From assembly GCA_017469525.1 (NCBI GenBank), contig JAFUGG010000027.1:18486-82485 (forward strand): a DNA stretch of 64,000 nucleotides, in the 5' to 3' direction. Positions 1 through 7,726 of the stretch are shown here, piece by piece. Position 1 is the first letter of the stretch. Every line of letters starts with the position of its first letter. The translations under genes and the position numbers were made by a program. The notes beneath the pieces were generated by a model, which worked only from the letters and a program-made list of their open reading frames with translations, was not told the DNA's origin and ran no database searches. Source of the DNA: Bacteroidaceae bacterium (GTDB taxonomy: Bacteria > Bacteroidota > Bacteroidia > Bacteroidales > Bacteroidaceae).

Positions 1-1
1 T

Positions 2-892
2 TTGACAGGCGGGTTCGGTATTGATTTCTTCTTCCTCGCAAAGTTGTTTGATGAGGCACACTATGTTGAGCGCGAAAACTACCTGTGTTTAGTTGCCCAA
101 CATAACACGTCTAGTTTAGGATTTAGACACGTTAAGATTCACAACTCCCCGGGTGAAGAATTTCTCGATGAAATGGGCGATTTTAACTTCATTTACCTTG
201 ACCCGAGCCGTCGGGATGCGCTAGGAAGAAAGGTCGTTGCACTGAGCGATTGCTCGCCCGATGTCGAGGCTTTGCAGGAAAAATTGCTGAGCCATGCCCC
301 GCTTGTGATGGTGAAACTCTCGCCGATGCTCGACATCAAGGATGCCATTCGTCGTTTGCCTGATGTGCATGAGGTGCATGTGGTGAGCGTAGATGGCGAA
401 TGCAAGGAGGTTCTGCTGGTGCTATGCAAGCAAAGGCAAGGCATTATCTATTATTGTGTAAACCTTACTGCAAGAAACCAACTTTTCCATACTGACAAGC
501 CAAATACTGAACCCGTAATAGCTTCTCAACTGGAGAAATTCCTTTACGAACCTAATGCCTCAATCCTGAAGGCCGGAGTGCAGAATGCGCTCTGTCAAAC
601 ATACGACATCAAGAAACTTCACCCATTCAGCCATTTGTTCATTTCTGCCCATTTCATCGAAGATTTTCCCGGTCGAGCGTTCACGATAGAAGACTCTTAC
701 AGTTTCTCGAAGAAAGACATCAAGAGGCTTCAGACAGACGTTAGCCAATGTAATCTGACCGTCCGGAACTTCCCCGCCACGGTTGCCGAACTCAGGAAGC
801 GACTCAAGCTGCGTGAAGGAGGCGATGTTTACCTTTTCGCCACGACACTCGGAGACGAATCTCACATTCTGTTACGTTGCAAGCAAATCTGA
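2..892 (+). CDS. SAM-dependent methyltransferase, PG_1098/THUMP-like family (5' truncated)
   Basis: The reading frame is already open at the window edge, so the N-terminus is missing; the TTG at base 2 is probably an internal Leu codon. The first visible residues, LTGGFGIDF, form the glycine-rich SAM-binding motif I of class I methyltransferases. IYLDPSRRD, about 60 residues later, fits the motif IV position. The C-terminal half (PFSHLFISAHF, RNFPATVAELRKRL, then a beta-rich end) resembles the ferredoxin-like/THUMP-like tail of the PG_1098 family, which is typical of Bacteroidetes. The substrate is probably RNA, by analogy with other THUMP-linked enzymes, but that is inference. comM follows 35 bases downstream on the same strand. 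Confidence 0.75.
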   Translation: MTGGFGIDFFFLAKLFDEAHYVERENYLCLVAQHNTSSLGFRHVKIHNSPGEEFLDEMGDFNFIYLDPSRRDALGRKVVALSDCSPDVEALQEKLLSHAPLVMVKLSPMLDIKDAIRRLPDVHEVHVVSVDGECKEVLLVLCKQRQGIIYYCVNLTARNQLFHTDKPNTEPVIASQLEKFLYEPNASILKAGVQNALCQTYDIKKLHPFSHLFISAHFIEDFPGRAFTIEDSYSFSKKDIKRLQTDVSQCNLTVRNFPATVAELRKRLKLREGGDVYLFATTLGDESHILLRCKQI

Positions 893-927
893 CCACCCAT
901 ACATTATTATATATAATATAGACGAAC

Positions 928-2475
928 ATGTTAGTAAAGACATTCAGCGCCAGCGTACAGGGCCTTCAAGCATCGGCAGTTACTGTTGAGGTGAATGCCA
1001 CCCGCGGCATCCGCTTCGTGCTTGTAGGCTTGCCCGATAGTGCTGTCAAAGAGAGCTACGAACGCATCACGGCGGCTATAGAGAACAGCGGCTACACGTT
1101 TCCCACCCGTGCCATAACGATTAACATGGCACCCGCAGATGTACGAAAGGAAGGGACAGGCTTCGATTTGCCCATGGCCATTGGCATCCTGGCAACAGGC
1201 GGTCATGTGGATACTCGGACGCTGAACCGCTACATGATGGTTGGCGAGCTGAGTCTGGACGGCTCCTTGCAACCCATCAAAGGAGCGTTGCCCATCTCCA
1301 TAAAGGCCCGCGAACTGGGATTCGAAGGACTGTTCGTTCCCGAAGATAATGTACGCGAGGCTGCCGTGGTGAACAACTTGAACGTCTATGGTGCCCGCCA
1401 CATAAGCCAGGTCATCGGACACCTGAATGGCACGGAACTCATGCAACCCACCATCATCGACACCCGCGCTGAGTTCTTTTCTAGACAGAGCGTATTTGAG
1501 TTCGACTTTGCCGACGTGAAAGGTCAGGAGCAAGTGAAGCGAGCCCTCGAGATAGCGGCGGCTGGCGGCCATAACCTGATCATGATAGGTCCTCCGGGAA
1601 GTGGCAAGTCGATGTTAGCCAAGCGTCTGCCCAGCATCTTGCCTCCCTTGTCGCTTCGCGAGAGTCTGGAGACGACGCAGATTCATTCCGTGGCAGGCAA
1701 GCTGAAGGGCAACTGCTCGCTCATAGCCCAACGCCCCTTCCGTTCGCCGCATCACACCATCTCGCAGGTGGCACTCGTCGGAGGCGGTGCCAACCCACAG
1801 CCCGGCGAGATAAGTCTGGCACACAACGGAGTACTTTTTGCCGATGAATTGCCGGAATTTCAGCGTTCCGTGCTCGAAGTCTTGCGGCAACCTCTCGAGG
1901 ACCGCGTCATCAACATCTCGCGGGCAAAGTACACCATTACCTACCCTTGCTCGTTCATGTTCATCGCCTCGATGAACCCGTGCCCATGCGGTTACTACAA
2001 TCATCCTGACAAACATTGTTGCTGCACGCCCGGCCAGATTGCAAAGTACTTGAACAAGATAAGCGGACCGCTCCTGGACCGCATCGACATCCATTGCGAG
2101 ATACAGCCTGTGCCCTTTGCCCAGCTGAGCCAGATGCAGCCGGGCGAGCCGTCAGCAGCCATAAGGGAACGTGTCATCAAGGCCAGGAAGATACAGGAGG
2201 AACGCTTCAAGTCGCACCCGGGCATCCATTGCAACGCGCAGATGACGGAGAAGATGCTCCATGAGTTTGCCGAGCCCGACAACGCTTCGATGGACATGCT
2301 GCGCATGGCGATGGAAAGGTTAAAGCTCTCAGCCCGTGCCTACAGCCGCATCTTGAAGGTCGCCCGCACCATTGCCGACCTCGAAGGTTCGGAGAAAGTC
2401 CTGTCCCAACACATCGCCGAGGCCATCGGCTATCGCAGCCTCGACCGTGGCGACTGGGCTGAGAGAGGGGTATGA
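928..2475 (+). CDS. comM: YifB/ComM family Mg-chelatase-like AAA+ ATPase
   Basis: Full-length (515 aa). Residues about 20-140 form the N-terminal ComM domain (LVGLPDSAVKES, APADVRKEG). An AAA+ module follows, with Walker A GPPGSGKS at residues 221-228 and Walker B-like LFADELPEF near residue 303. A cysteine-rich segment, NPCPCGYY followed by CCC, is typical of the family. The C-terminus carries the Mg_chelatase_C helical domain ending YRSLDRGDWAERGV. ComM in naturally transformable bacteria is a hexameric helicase promoting branch migration during integration of incoming DNA. The last 44 bases (2423-2466) are repeated at 3534-3577 on the far side of rhuM, where the frame reads YRSLDRGDWAERRK-stop. 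The present C-terminus may therefore have come with the inserted DNA. Confidence 0.93.
   Translation: MLVKTFSASVQGLQASAVTVEVNATRGIRFVLVGLPDSAVKESYERITAAIENSGYTFPTRAITINMAPADVRKEGTGFDLPMAIGILATGGHVDTRTLNRYMMVGELSLDGSLQPIKGALPISIKARELGFEGLFVPEDNVREAAVVNNLNVYGARHISQVIGHLNGTELMQPTIIDTRAEFFSRQSVFEFDFADVKGQEQVKRALEIAAAGGHNLIMIGPPGSGKSMLAKRLPSILPPLSLRESLETTQIHSVAGKLKGNCSLIAQRPFRSPHHTISQVALVGGGANPQPGEISLAHNGVLFADELPEFQRSVLEVLRQPLEDRVINISRAKYTITYPCSFMFIASMNPCPCGYYNHPDKHCCCTPGQIAKYLNKISGPLLDRIDIHCEIQPVPFAQLSQMQPGEPSAAIRERVIKARKIQEERFKSHPGIHCNAQMTEKMLHEFAEPDNASMDMLRMAMERLKLSARAYSRILKVARTIADLEGSEKVLSQHIAEAIGYRSLDRGDWAERGV
2423..2466 (+). repeat. Left copy of 44-bp direct repeat (comM 3' end)
   Basis: This stretch, beginning CCATCGGCTATCGCAGCCTC, is identical over 44 bases to 3534-3577. 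It encodes the last residues of ComM. With the second copy it brackets a cargo of about 1.07 kb holding only rhuM. The arrangement resembles an att core lying in a gene's 3' end, although no integrase is visible. Confidence 0.9.
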
Positions 2476-2509
2476 GATAATAATGGATTAGATCCTAATA
2501 TATAAAGGT

Positions 2510-3502
2510 ATGGACGAGCAAGGAAACATAATCATTTATCAGTCGGAAGATGGCGTCATTCGACTAGATGTAAGATTAGAAGATAAAACGGTGTGGCTGA
2601 CTATTGACCAAATGGCTGAGTTGTTTGGCAAGTCACGCTCTACTATCAATGAGCATATTCTTCATATTTATGAAGAAGGAGAACTTGAAGAAGACAAAAC
2701 GAAGAGAAAAATCGGAATTTCCGACTTTTCTACTAAACCGACCAACTTATACAACCTTGATGTGATTATCTCTGTCGGCTATCGTGTAAAATCTATTCAA
2801 GGTACCCGTTTCCGCCAGTGGGCGACAGAACGGCTGCATGAGTATATCGTGAAAGGATTTGCACTGGATGATGAGCGGCTGAAGAATCTGGGTGGTGGTA
2901 GTTACTGGAAGGAGTTGCTTGACCGCATTCGCGATATTCGCTCTTCTGAGAAGGTGCTGTATCGGCAGGTGCTTGACCTCTATGCCACCGCAGTTGATTA
3001 TGACCCTCGTTCCGAGACATCACAGATGTTCTTCAAGATTGTGCAGAACAAGTTACATTATGCAGCCCACGGGCATACCGCTGCTGAGGTTATATACGAG
3101 AGAGCTGACGCAGACAAACCTTTTATGGGATTGACTACATTCAAGGGCGAACTGCCTTGTTTGAACGATGTGAAGATAGCCAAGAACTATCTTTCAGCCG
3201 ATGAGTTGAAGATTCTGAATAACCTCGTATCCGGATATTTCGACTTTGCAGAAATCCAGGCATTGAAGCATCGCCCTATGTATATGGAAGATTATGTTCG
3301 GCAACTTGACAACAACATCACTTCTATCGGTGAAGAACTACTCACTGATGGCGGCGTTGTCAGTCACGAAGAGGCAATGGAGAAGGCTGTGGCTGAATAT
3401 CGTAAGTTTCAAGTTAAGACACTCTCGTCTGTTGAACAAGCCTATCTGGAAAGCATCAAGGGCATTGAGAAGAAAGCAAAGCGTGGCGGGAAGAAAGAAT
3501 GA
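2510..3502 (+). CDS. RhuM family protein (virulence RhuM-like)
   Basis: 330 aa. The N-terminal two thirds match the RhuM family: VWLTIDQMAELFGKSRSTIN is a helix-turn-helix-like opening, followed by YNLDVIISVGYRVKS and GTRFRQWATERLHEYIVKGF. The C-terminus is helical and ends in a basic KKAKRGGKKE. RhuM proteins occur on pathogenicity islands, prophages and defence-rich mobile regions; their biochemical role is not settled. The gene is visibly more A+T-rich than comM and the AraC gene on either side. It sits between 44-bp direct repeats of the comM 3' end, which points to recent acquisition. The start follows AAAGG at a short distance. It lies in the same direction as comM, 34 bases away, and might be read through from it. 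Confidence 0.85.
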   Translation: MDEQGNIIIYQSEDGVIRLDVRLEDKTVWLTIDQMAELFGKSRSTINEHILHIYEEGELEEDKTKRKIGISDFSTKPTNLYNLDVIISVGYRVKSIQGTRFRQWATERLHEYIVKGFALDDERLKNLGGGSYWKELLDRIRDIRSSEKVLYRQVLDLYATAVDYDPRSETSQMFFKIVQNKLHYAAHGHTAAEVIYERADADKPFMGLTTFKGELPCLNDVKIAKNYLSADELKILNNLVSGYFDFAEIQALKHRPMYMEDYVRQLDNNITSIGEELLTDGGVVSHEEAMEKAVAEYRKFQVKTLSSVEQAYLESIKGIEKKAKRGGKKE

Positions 3503-3533
3503 GACCAAATAACTAACAAACGAAAAGCCTATA

Positions 3534-3577
3534 CCATCGGCTATCGCAGCCTCGACCGTGGCGACTGGGCTGAGAGA
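3534..3577 (+). repeat. Right copy of 44-bp direct repeat (displaced comM 3' end)
   Basis: A perfect copy of 2423-2466. In the comM frame it continues to a TAA at 3584-3586 (WAERRK-stop), so it looks like the original end of comM displaced by the rhuM insertion. The AraC gene starts 7 bases after that stop. Confidence 0.9.
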
Positions 3578-3593
3578 AGGAAATAACAAGTAC

Positions 3594-4403
3594 ATGGAAA
3601 GCATTCAGCACATCATCATCGACGATACGCTGCGCCGGATTGGCGACGAGGCGTTCGCTTCCTACCTGTGTCATGCCTACTGCTCGGGCGGGTTCTGCAC
3701 CTTTGCATACAACGGCAAGACGTTCCGCCTGCAGCAGGGCGACTGCATGATTATCCCCAGGCGGGGCGACTTGGTGAAGGACTTGCGCGAGAGCGACGAC
3801 TTCCGCGTGAGCGTCATCTACGTCACGCAGGAGTTCATCGAGGTGGCGACGCCGCAGTCGAACTACGGCATGAAGGGCCACCTGGCTCTGTTCGACAACC
3901 CCATCATGCGGCTGGACGAGGCTCAGCAACGGCAATGTGCGCAGAACTTCGAGACCATCTGCCGCCGCCTTGCCGCGCCTCAGCACCACTTCTACCGTGA
4001 GGTGCTCGTCAATGCCGTACAGACGATGATACTGGATTTCTTTGATTTCCATGCCGAGCTCTACGGCTTCGACCGCCTCTCGACGCAGTACCACCAGCTG
4101 ATGAGCCAGTTCATCGAGCTGCTGGAGCGTGGCGACTACCGCCGCAACCGCGACATCTCCTACTATGCCGACAAGCTTTGCATCACGCCGAAGTACCTTT
4201 CCGAGGTCTCGAAGAAAGTGAGCGGACTGCCTGCTGCCTACTGGATTACGCGCTACACGTCGCTCGACATCAGTCGCCTCCTGCGCGACCGTCGCCTCTC
4301 CCTCACCGACATCGCCGACCGCTTCGGCTTCTCTTCGCAGGCACACTTCAGCCGTTATGTCCAGAACAACCTCGGCGCAAAGCCCAGCGACCTGAGGGAC
4401 TGA
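3594..4403 (+). CDS. AraC family transcriptional regulator
   Basis: 269 aa from the ATG at 3594. A longer in-frame start at 3558 is rejected because it lies in the duplicated comM tail. The N-terminal half is a cupin-like sensing domain (GGFCTFAYNGKTFRLQQGD, MIIPRRGDLV). The C-terminal 100 residues carry two helix-turn-helix units: DISYYADKLCITPKYLSEV, then LSLTDIADRFGFSSQAHFSR. The family motif in the second unit is clear. It probably controls some of the genes that follow (acetyltransferase, SnoaL-like protein, flavodoxin, aldo/keto reductase), since AraC genes often sit beside small redox-gene sets in Bacteroidales; that link is inference. The effector is unknown. Confidence 0.9.
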   Translation: MESIQHIIIDDTLRRIGDEAFASYLCHAYCSGGFCTFAYNGKTFRLQQGDCMIIPRRGDLVKDLRESDDFRVSVIYVTQEFIEVATPQSNYGMKGHLALFDNPIMRLDEAQQRQCAQNFETICRRLAAPQHHFYREVLVNAVQTMILDFFDFHAELYGFDRLSTQYHQLMSQFIELLERGDYRRNRDISYYADKLCITPKYLSEVSKKVSGLPAAYWITRYTSLDISRLLRDRRLSLTDIADRFGFSSQAHFSRYVQNNLGAKPSDLRD

Positions 4404-4475
4404 ACCCGACGCCACAGCCCTACCCTGCTGACGCTCCACAGAGGGAAGCCCGACGCCCCACGTCGCGTTGGCGTG

Positions 4476-4538
4476 TCTCACATGTGAGACAAAGTTTTCT
4501 CATGAGTGAGACAAAGTTTTCTCACGTGTGAGACAAAC
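4476..4538 (+). repeat. 22-nt-period CAAAG array (array 1)
   Basis: The CAAAG anchors start at 4490 and 4512, and a variant CAAAC starts at 4534, exactly 22 bases apart. The word between anchors is TTTTCTCATGAGTGAGA or a close variant. The interleaved CTCACATGTGAG is a perfect 12-base palindrome. The array lies between the AraC stop and the next gene. It belongs to the family also seen at 14222, 36043, 41389, 47421 and 54490. Confidence 0.8.
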
Positions 4539-4611
4539 TGGCGTCTGCTGTTTCGTCGATTTTGGTAACATTCCCCGCAAATTGTGTAACAACGTTTTGC
4601 AGGGATTGCCG

Positions 4612-4619
4612 TAACTTTG
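4612..4619 (+). promoter_or_regulatory. Bacteroidetes -7 promoter element TAACTTTG
   Basis: TAACTTTG matches the TAnnTTTG -7 consensus and lies 28 bases before the acetyltransferase ATG. No TTTG occurs at the usual 19-20 base spacing, so the call is moderate. Confidence 0.5.
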
Positions 4620-4647
4620 CACCCGGAAACTTAAAAGGCATCATACC

Positions 4648-5202
4648 ATGGACATCTACGAAAGAATGAAAGCTGGAGAATGGATAGACCTCCAGACCGA
4701 CAAGGACTATCAGGAGATAGCCGCAGTGAATCTCTTCAAAGCCAACGACCAATGCTGGCGCATCAACAGTTCCCTTCCCTCTGCGCCCGAGACGCGTCAG
4801 ATGCTCGAAGACCTCTTCGACGGACGACTCCCCAAGTCGTCCACCATCCTGCCGCCTGTCCACATCGACCAGCCCAAAGCCATGCACATCGGCGAAAACG
4901 TGTTCATCAACCACGGGCTGGTGTGCATGTCGAACGGAGACATTACCCTCGAGGACGGCGTAATGATTGGTCCCGAGGCTGCACTCATCACCGCCAACCA
5001 CGACTTCGACAACATCCGCGTCCTGCAGTTCAAGCCCATCGTCGTGAAGAAGAACGCCTGGATTGGCTCCCGAGCCGTCATCCTGCCCGGCGTCACCATT
5101 GGCGAAGGGGCTGTGGTGGCTTCCGGAGCCGTCGTCACGAAAGACGTGCCGGCCCGCTGCATCGTGGGAGGAGTGCCCGCAAAAATAATCAAGAATCTCT
5201 AA
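4648..5202 (+). CDS. Maltose/galactoside O-acetyltransferase family protein
   Basis: 184 aa, the normal length for the Maa/LacA/NodL group. The N-terminal helical cap ([14 protein letters not shown], about residues 1-60) is followed by a left-handed beta-helix of hexapeptide repeats ([47 protein letters not shown]). The predicted catalytic histidine is His118 in ITANHDF. The C-terminus [13 protein letters not shown] is standard. Members transfer acetyl from acetyl-CoA to a sugar hydroxyl in the cytoplasm; the acceptor cannot be told from sequence. It has its own -7 element and is followed by a repeat-rich spacer. Confidence 0.9.
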   Translation: MDIYERMKAGEWIDLQTDKDYQEIAAVNLFKANDQCWRINSSLPSAPETRQMLEDLFDGRLPKSSTILPPVHIDQPKAMHIGENVFINHGLVCMSNGDITLEDGVMIGPEAALITANHDFDNIRVLQFKPIVVKKNAWIGSRAVILPGVTIGEGAVVASGAVVTKDVPARCIVGGVPAKIIKNL

Positions 5203-5214
5203 CCTTAAAGAAGT

Positions 5215-5372
5215 TAAAATGGAAGTAAAAGTGGAAGTAAACTCGCTTCGCTTGTGGAATTTATAAAAGGACAACACCGTGCAGGCAGGCAACTACCGAA
5301 GCTATCGTCCTGCCAGCTTGCTGGCTTTACTCCCTGTGCGTAGCGCATTACTTCCAATTTAACTCCATCTTT
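5215..5372 (+). repeat. Intergenic repeat module, copy 1 (left of the SnoaL-like gene)
   Basis: It shares several blocks in the same order and orientation with 5846-6014: GGAAGTAAACTCGCTTCGCT, TTTACTCCCTG, and GCATTACTTCC followed by ATTTAACTCC. The outer ends are loosely inverted (GGAAGTAA near the left, TTACTTCC near the right), like a miniature inverted-repeat element. A short central hairpin, GCCAGCTTGCTGGC, is present. With copy 2 it brackets the SnoaL-like gene. Confidence 0.7.
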
Positions 5373-5400
5373 ACCTTCCTAAACTTAAACGACAAACACT

Positions 5401-5835
5401 ATGGAATTCAGAATGCAAGACCGCATAGAGCTGAAGGCATTGGTTGACCTCTATGCAACAGAGAGCGACAAGAACAATCAGGAGTGCTACGCCGAGATTT
5501 TCCGTCCCGACATCAAGCTCAACGTCTATTTCGGAGGCAAGCTCGGGATGCAGATACGCGACGTTCAGGACATGATACGGCAGTACAAAGCCTTCGGAGC
5601 AGCCAAGGTCTCGTTCCACATGAACGGGCAGCAAAACGTCGATTTCATCGACGAAAATCATGCCACGGGCATCTGCTACGCCCTCGCCACGCTGGTGACG
5701 GAGCAGGAAGGGAAGGATGTGCTGACCACCCATGCCGTCCGCTACTACGACAAGTACGTGAAGCTGGACGGCCGTTGGTGGATTGCGGAACGCGAACAGC
5801 ACTTCGAGTGGTCCACGAACCAAACATTAGGCTGA
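5401..5835 (+). CDS. SnoaL-like / NTF2-fold protein
   Basis: 144 aa. The order helix (RIELKALVDLYATESD), strand and cone-lining segments (CYAEIFRPDIKLNVYFGG), and a C-terminal sheet (HAVRYYDKYVKLDGRWWIAEREQHFEW) fit the SnoaL_4/NTF2-like fold. This fold holds small isomerases, dehydratases and ligand-binding proteins, so no reaction can be named. It sits between two related repeat modules (5215-5372 and 5846-6014) and is followed by flavodoxin and aldo/keto reductase genes. The repeats make it a candidate for loss or duplication by recombination. Confidence 0.75.
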   Translation: MEFRMQDRIELKALVDLYATESDKNNQECYAEIFRPDIKLNVYFGGKLGMQIRDVQDMIRQYKAFGAAKVSFHMNGQQNVDFIDENHATGICYALATLVTEQEGKDVLTTHAVRYYDKYVKLDGRWWIAEREQHFEWSTNQTLG

Positions 5836-5845
5836 CTTAGTTCTC

Positions 5846-6014
5846 GGAAGTAAAAAAGGGAGTAAAAATGGAAGTAAACTCGCTTCGCTCGTGGAAGTTA
5901 AGTGCTACGCACAGGACGATAGCTTTGGCATCCCCATTGTATCGTCCAGCACGCAGTGCTTTACTCCCTGCGCTGAAAGCGCATTACTTCCCATTTAACT
6001 CCCTTTTATAACTT
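5846..6014 (+). repeat. Intergenic repeat module, copy 2 (right of the SnoaL-like gene)
   Basis: Same block order as copy 1. The central part differs: it holds a hairpin with arms GGACGATA and TATCGTCC. GCTATCGTCC occurs in copy 1 in the opposite sense, so the middle may be inverted between copies. It ends about 30 bases before the flavodoxin start. Confidence 0.7.
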
Positions 6015-6043
6015 CCGAAACATAAATAAACTAAAAAACTGAC

Positions 6044-6559
6044 ATGAAGAAGATTCTCATCGCCTACTACTCCCGTCGCGGGGAGAACTACGTCAACGGC
6101 AGCATCAAAAGCCTGCCCGTGGGCAACACGGAGGTCGTGGCGGGCAAAATAAAAGCCTTGCTCCCCGAAGCCGACGTGTTCCGGATAGACACGACCTACG
6201 CCTACTCTGAGTCCTACATGACCTGCATCGAGGAGGCCAAGCAGGAACTTCGCGACCAGGCCCGCCCCGAGGTGAAGGACCCGCTGCCCGACATCGACCA
6301 GTACGACACCATCATCCTGGGCTATCCCAACTGGTGGGGAACGATGCCGATGGTGTGCTACACGTTTCTCGAAATGTATGATTTCACCGGCAAAAACATC
6401 ATTCCCTTCTGCACGAACGAAGGCAGCGGCATGGGCTCGTCGGAGCGTTTCATCAAGAAGCTCTGCCCCACGGCCAACGTCCTGAGCGGCACGCCCATCC
6501 ACGGCGCAGAGGTTGCCCACGCCGACAACGAGGTCAGAGCCATCGTGGGCAAGGTCTGA
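6044..6559 (+). CDS. Flavodoxin family protein
   Basis: 171 aa. KKILIAYYSRRGEN is the first strand and the FMN phosphate loop. YDTIILGYPNWWGTMPM is the typical loop whose aromatic residues stack on the isoalloxazine ring. FTGKNIIPFCTNEGSGMGSS is the last conserved strand. The pattern fits the Flavodoxin_4 group of Gram-negative and Firmicute accessory flavodoxins. It would be a cytosolic FMN protein carrying electrons to an unknown partner; the aldo/keto reductase 98 bases downstream is a frequent neighbour of such genes. The start ATG is well placed after a 29-base leader from the repeat. Confidence 0.88.
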   Translation: MKKILIAYYSRRGENYVNGSIKSLPVGNTEVVAGKIKALLPEADVFRIDTTYAYSESYMTCIEEAKQELRDQARPEVKDPLPDIDQYDTIILGYPNWWGTMPMVCYTFLEMYDFTGKNIIPFCTNEGSGMGSSERFIKKLCPTANVLSGTPIHGAEVAHADNEVRAIVGKV

Positions 6560-6657
6560 CTGGAACGCGGACGTCTCGTCCGCATCCGACAGAGCGGAGG
6601 TGAACGTCCGCCTCCCAATTAACCAATATCAACTTCACAAGCAAAACAGACAAGACA

Positions 6658-7503
6658 ATGGAGACTATCAGACTATCAAACGGGGTGGAGATGCCGTTAC
6701 TGGGCTACGGCGTGTTCCTCGTATCACCCCAAGAGTGCGAACGCTGTGTGACGGATGCACTCGAGGTGGGCTACCGCCTCATCGACACAGCTCAGGCTTA
6801 CTACAACGAAGAGGGCGTGGGAGCGGCCATTGCAAAGAGCGGCATCAGGCGCGAAGACCTTTTCCTCGTGACGAAGGTGTGGATTTCGAATGCCGGCGAG
6901 GAGAAGGCCGCACGCTCCATCGACGAGAGTCTGCGCAAGTTGCAGACTGACTACATCGACCTTCTGCTCATCCATCAGGCCTACGGCGACGTGTTCGGTT
7001 CGTGGAGGGCTATGGAGAAAGCGCTGGAAGAAGGCAAGGTGAGGGCCATCGGAGTCTCGAACTTCCAGGCCGCACGCTTCTTCGACTTTGCCCACTACGT
7101 TGACATCAAGCCCATGGTGAACCAGTTGCAATGCAACGTGATGACGCAGCAGACGGGCATAGAACCTTTACTCAGAGAGACGCAGACGCGCATGATGGCA
7201 TGGGGACCGCTGGGCGGGCAGGGCGTCGATGGCATTGTGAAGAACGAGACGCTGGCTGCCATCGGAGAGAAATATGGCAAGACTGCGGCTCAGGTCGCCC
7301 TGCGTTGGCTCACGCAAAGGGGCATCGTTGCCATCCCAAAATCGAGCCACAAAGAGCGAATGAAACAGAATCTCGACATCTTCGACTTTGCCCTTTCTGC
7401 CGATGAAATGGAGAAAATTTGCACTTTGAACCAACACGACGAGGGCACAATCAACTTCAGCGACCCTGCCTTCGTGAAGTACCTCATCGAGACCTACGGG
7501 TGA
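6658..7503 (+). CDS. Aldo/keto reductase
   Basis: 281 aa, a single TIM-barrel reductase. The catalytic tetrad is visible: Asp43 and Tyr48 in DTAQAYYNE, Lys73 in LVTKVW, His106 in LLLIHQAY. NADPH-binding residues are suggested by VAIPKSSHKERMKQN. It resembles the 2,5-diketo-gluconate reductase/methylglyoxal reductase branch; the substrate is unknown. It probably works with the upstream flavodoxin set in detoxifying or reducing small carbonyls (inference). Its last 49 coding bases and the stop are repeated at 10324-10383 behind the MBOAT/SGNH genes. Confidence 0.93.
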   Translation: METIRLSNGVEMPLLGYGVFLVSPQECERCVTDALEVGYRLIDTAQAYYNEEGVGAAIAKSGIRREDLFLVTKVWISNAGEEKAARSIDESLRKLQTDYIDLLLIHQAYGDVFGSWRAMEKALEEGKVRAIGVSNFQAARFFDFAHYVDIKPMVNQLQCNVMTQQTGIEPLLRETQTRMMAWGPLGGQGVDGIVKNETLAAIGEKYGKTAAQVALRWLTQRGIVAIPKSSHKERMKQNLDIFDFALSADEMEKICTLNQHDEGTINFSDPAFVKYLIETYG

Positions 7504-7511
7504 CGGAGCTT
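7452..7511 (+). repeat. Left copy of 60-bp direct repeat (aldo/keto reductase 3' end)
   Basis: 58 of 60 bases match 10324-10383, running from CAACTTCAGCGACCCTGCC through the stop to CGGAGCTT. The two copies enclose about 2.8 kb carrying an O-acyltransferase and its SGNH-like partner. Confidence 0.9.
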
Positions 7512-7673
7512 GAAGTCCCACACGACAATCCTCTTCTCCACCTCGGACGGGAGCGGCCATACCCCTGCCCGAAGACGTGCGGATTGTTGCCTTCCCCCTG
7601 CTTTTGGCATGTCTGTCGGGTCGAATAGGAAGATTTATCGGTCGGAAAAGGCTGCTATGCCGGAAAAAAACCG

Positions 7674-7681
7674 TACCTTTG
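7674..7681 (+). promoter_or_regulatory. -7 promoter element TACCTTTG
   Basis: TAnnTTTG match 45 bases before the MBOAT start at 7727. No clear -33 TTTG was seen. It supports independent expression of the acyltransferase pair. Confidence 0.5.
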
Positions 7682-7726
7682 CATCCAGCAAGACCAAGCC
7701 CGACAGGGTGGAAAGGTAATGAAAGT

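Noticed and set aside
3558..3593. Upstream start for the AraC regulator
   Set aside because: The added 12 codons lie in the duplicated comM tail and are not AraC-like.
7577..7726. Upstream start for the MBOAT protein
   Set aside because: The extra 50 residues lack family similarity and precede the -7 promoter element at 7674.
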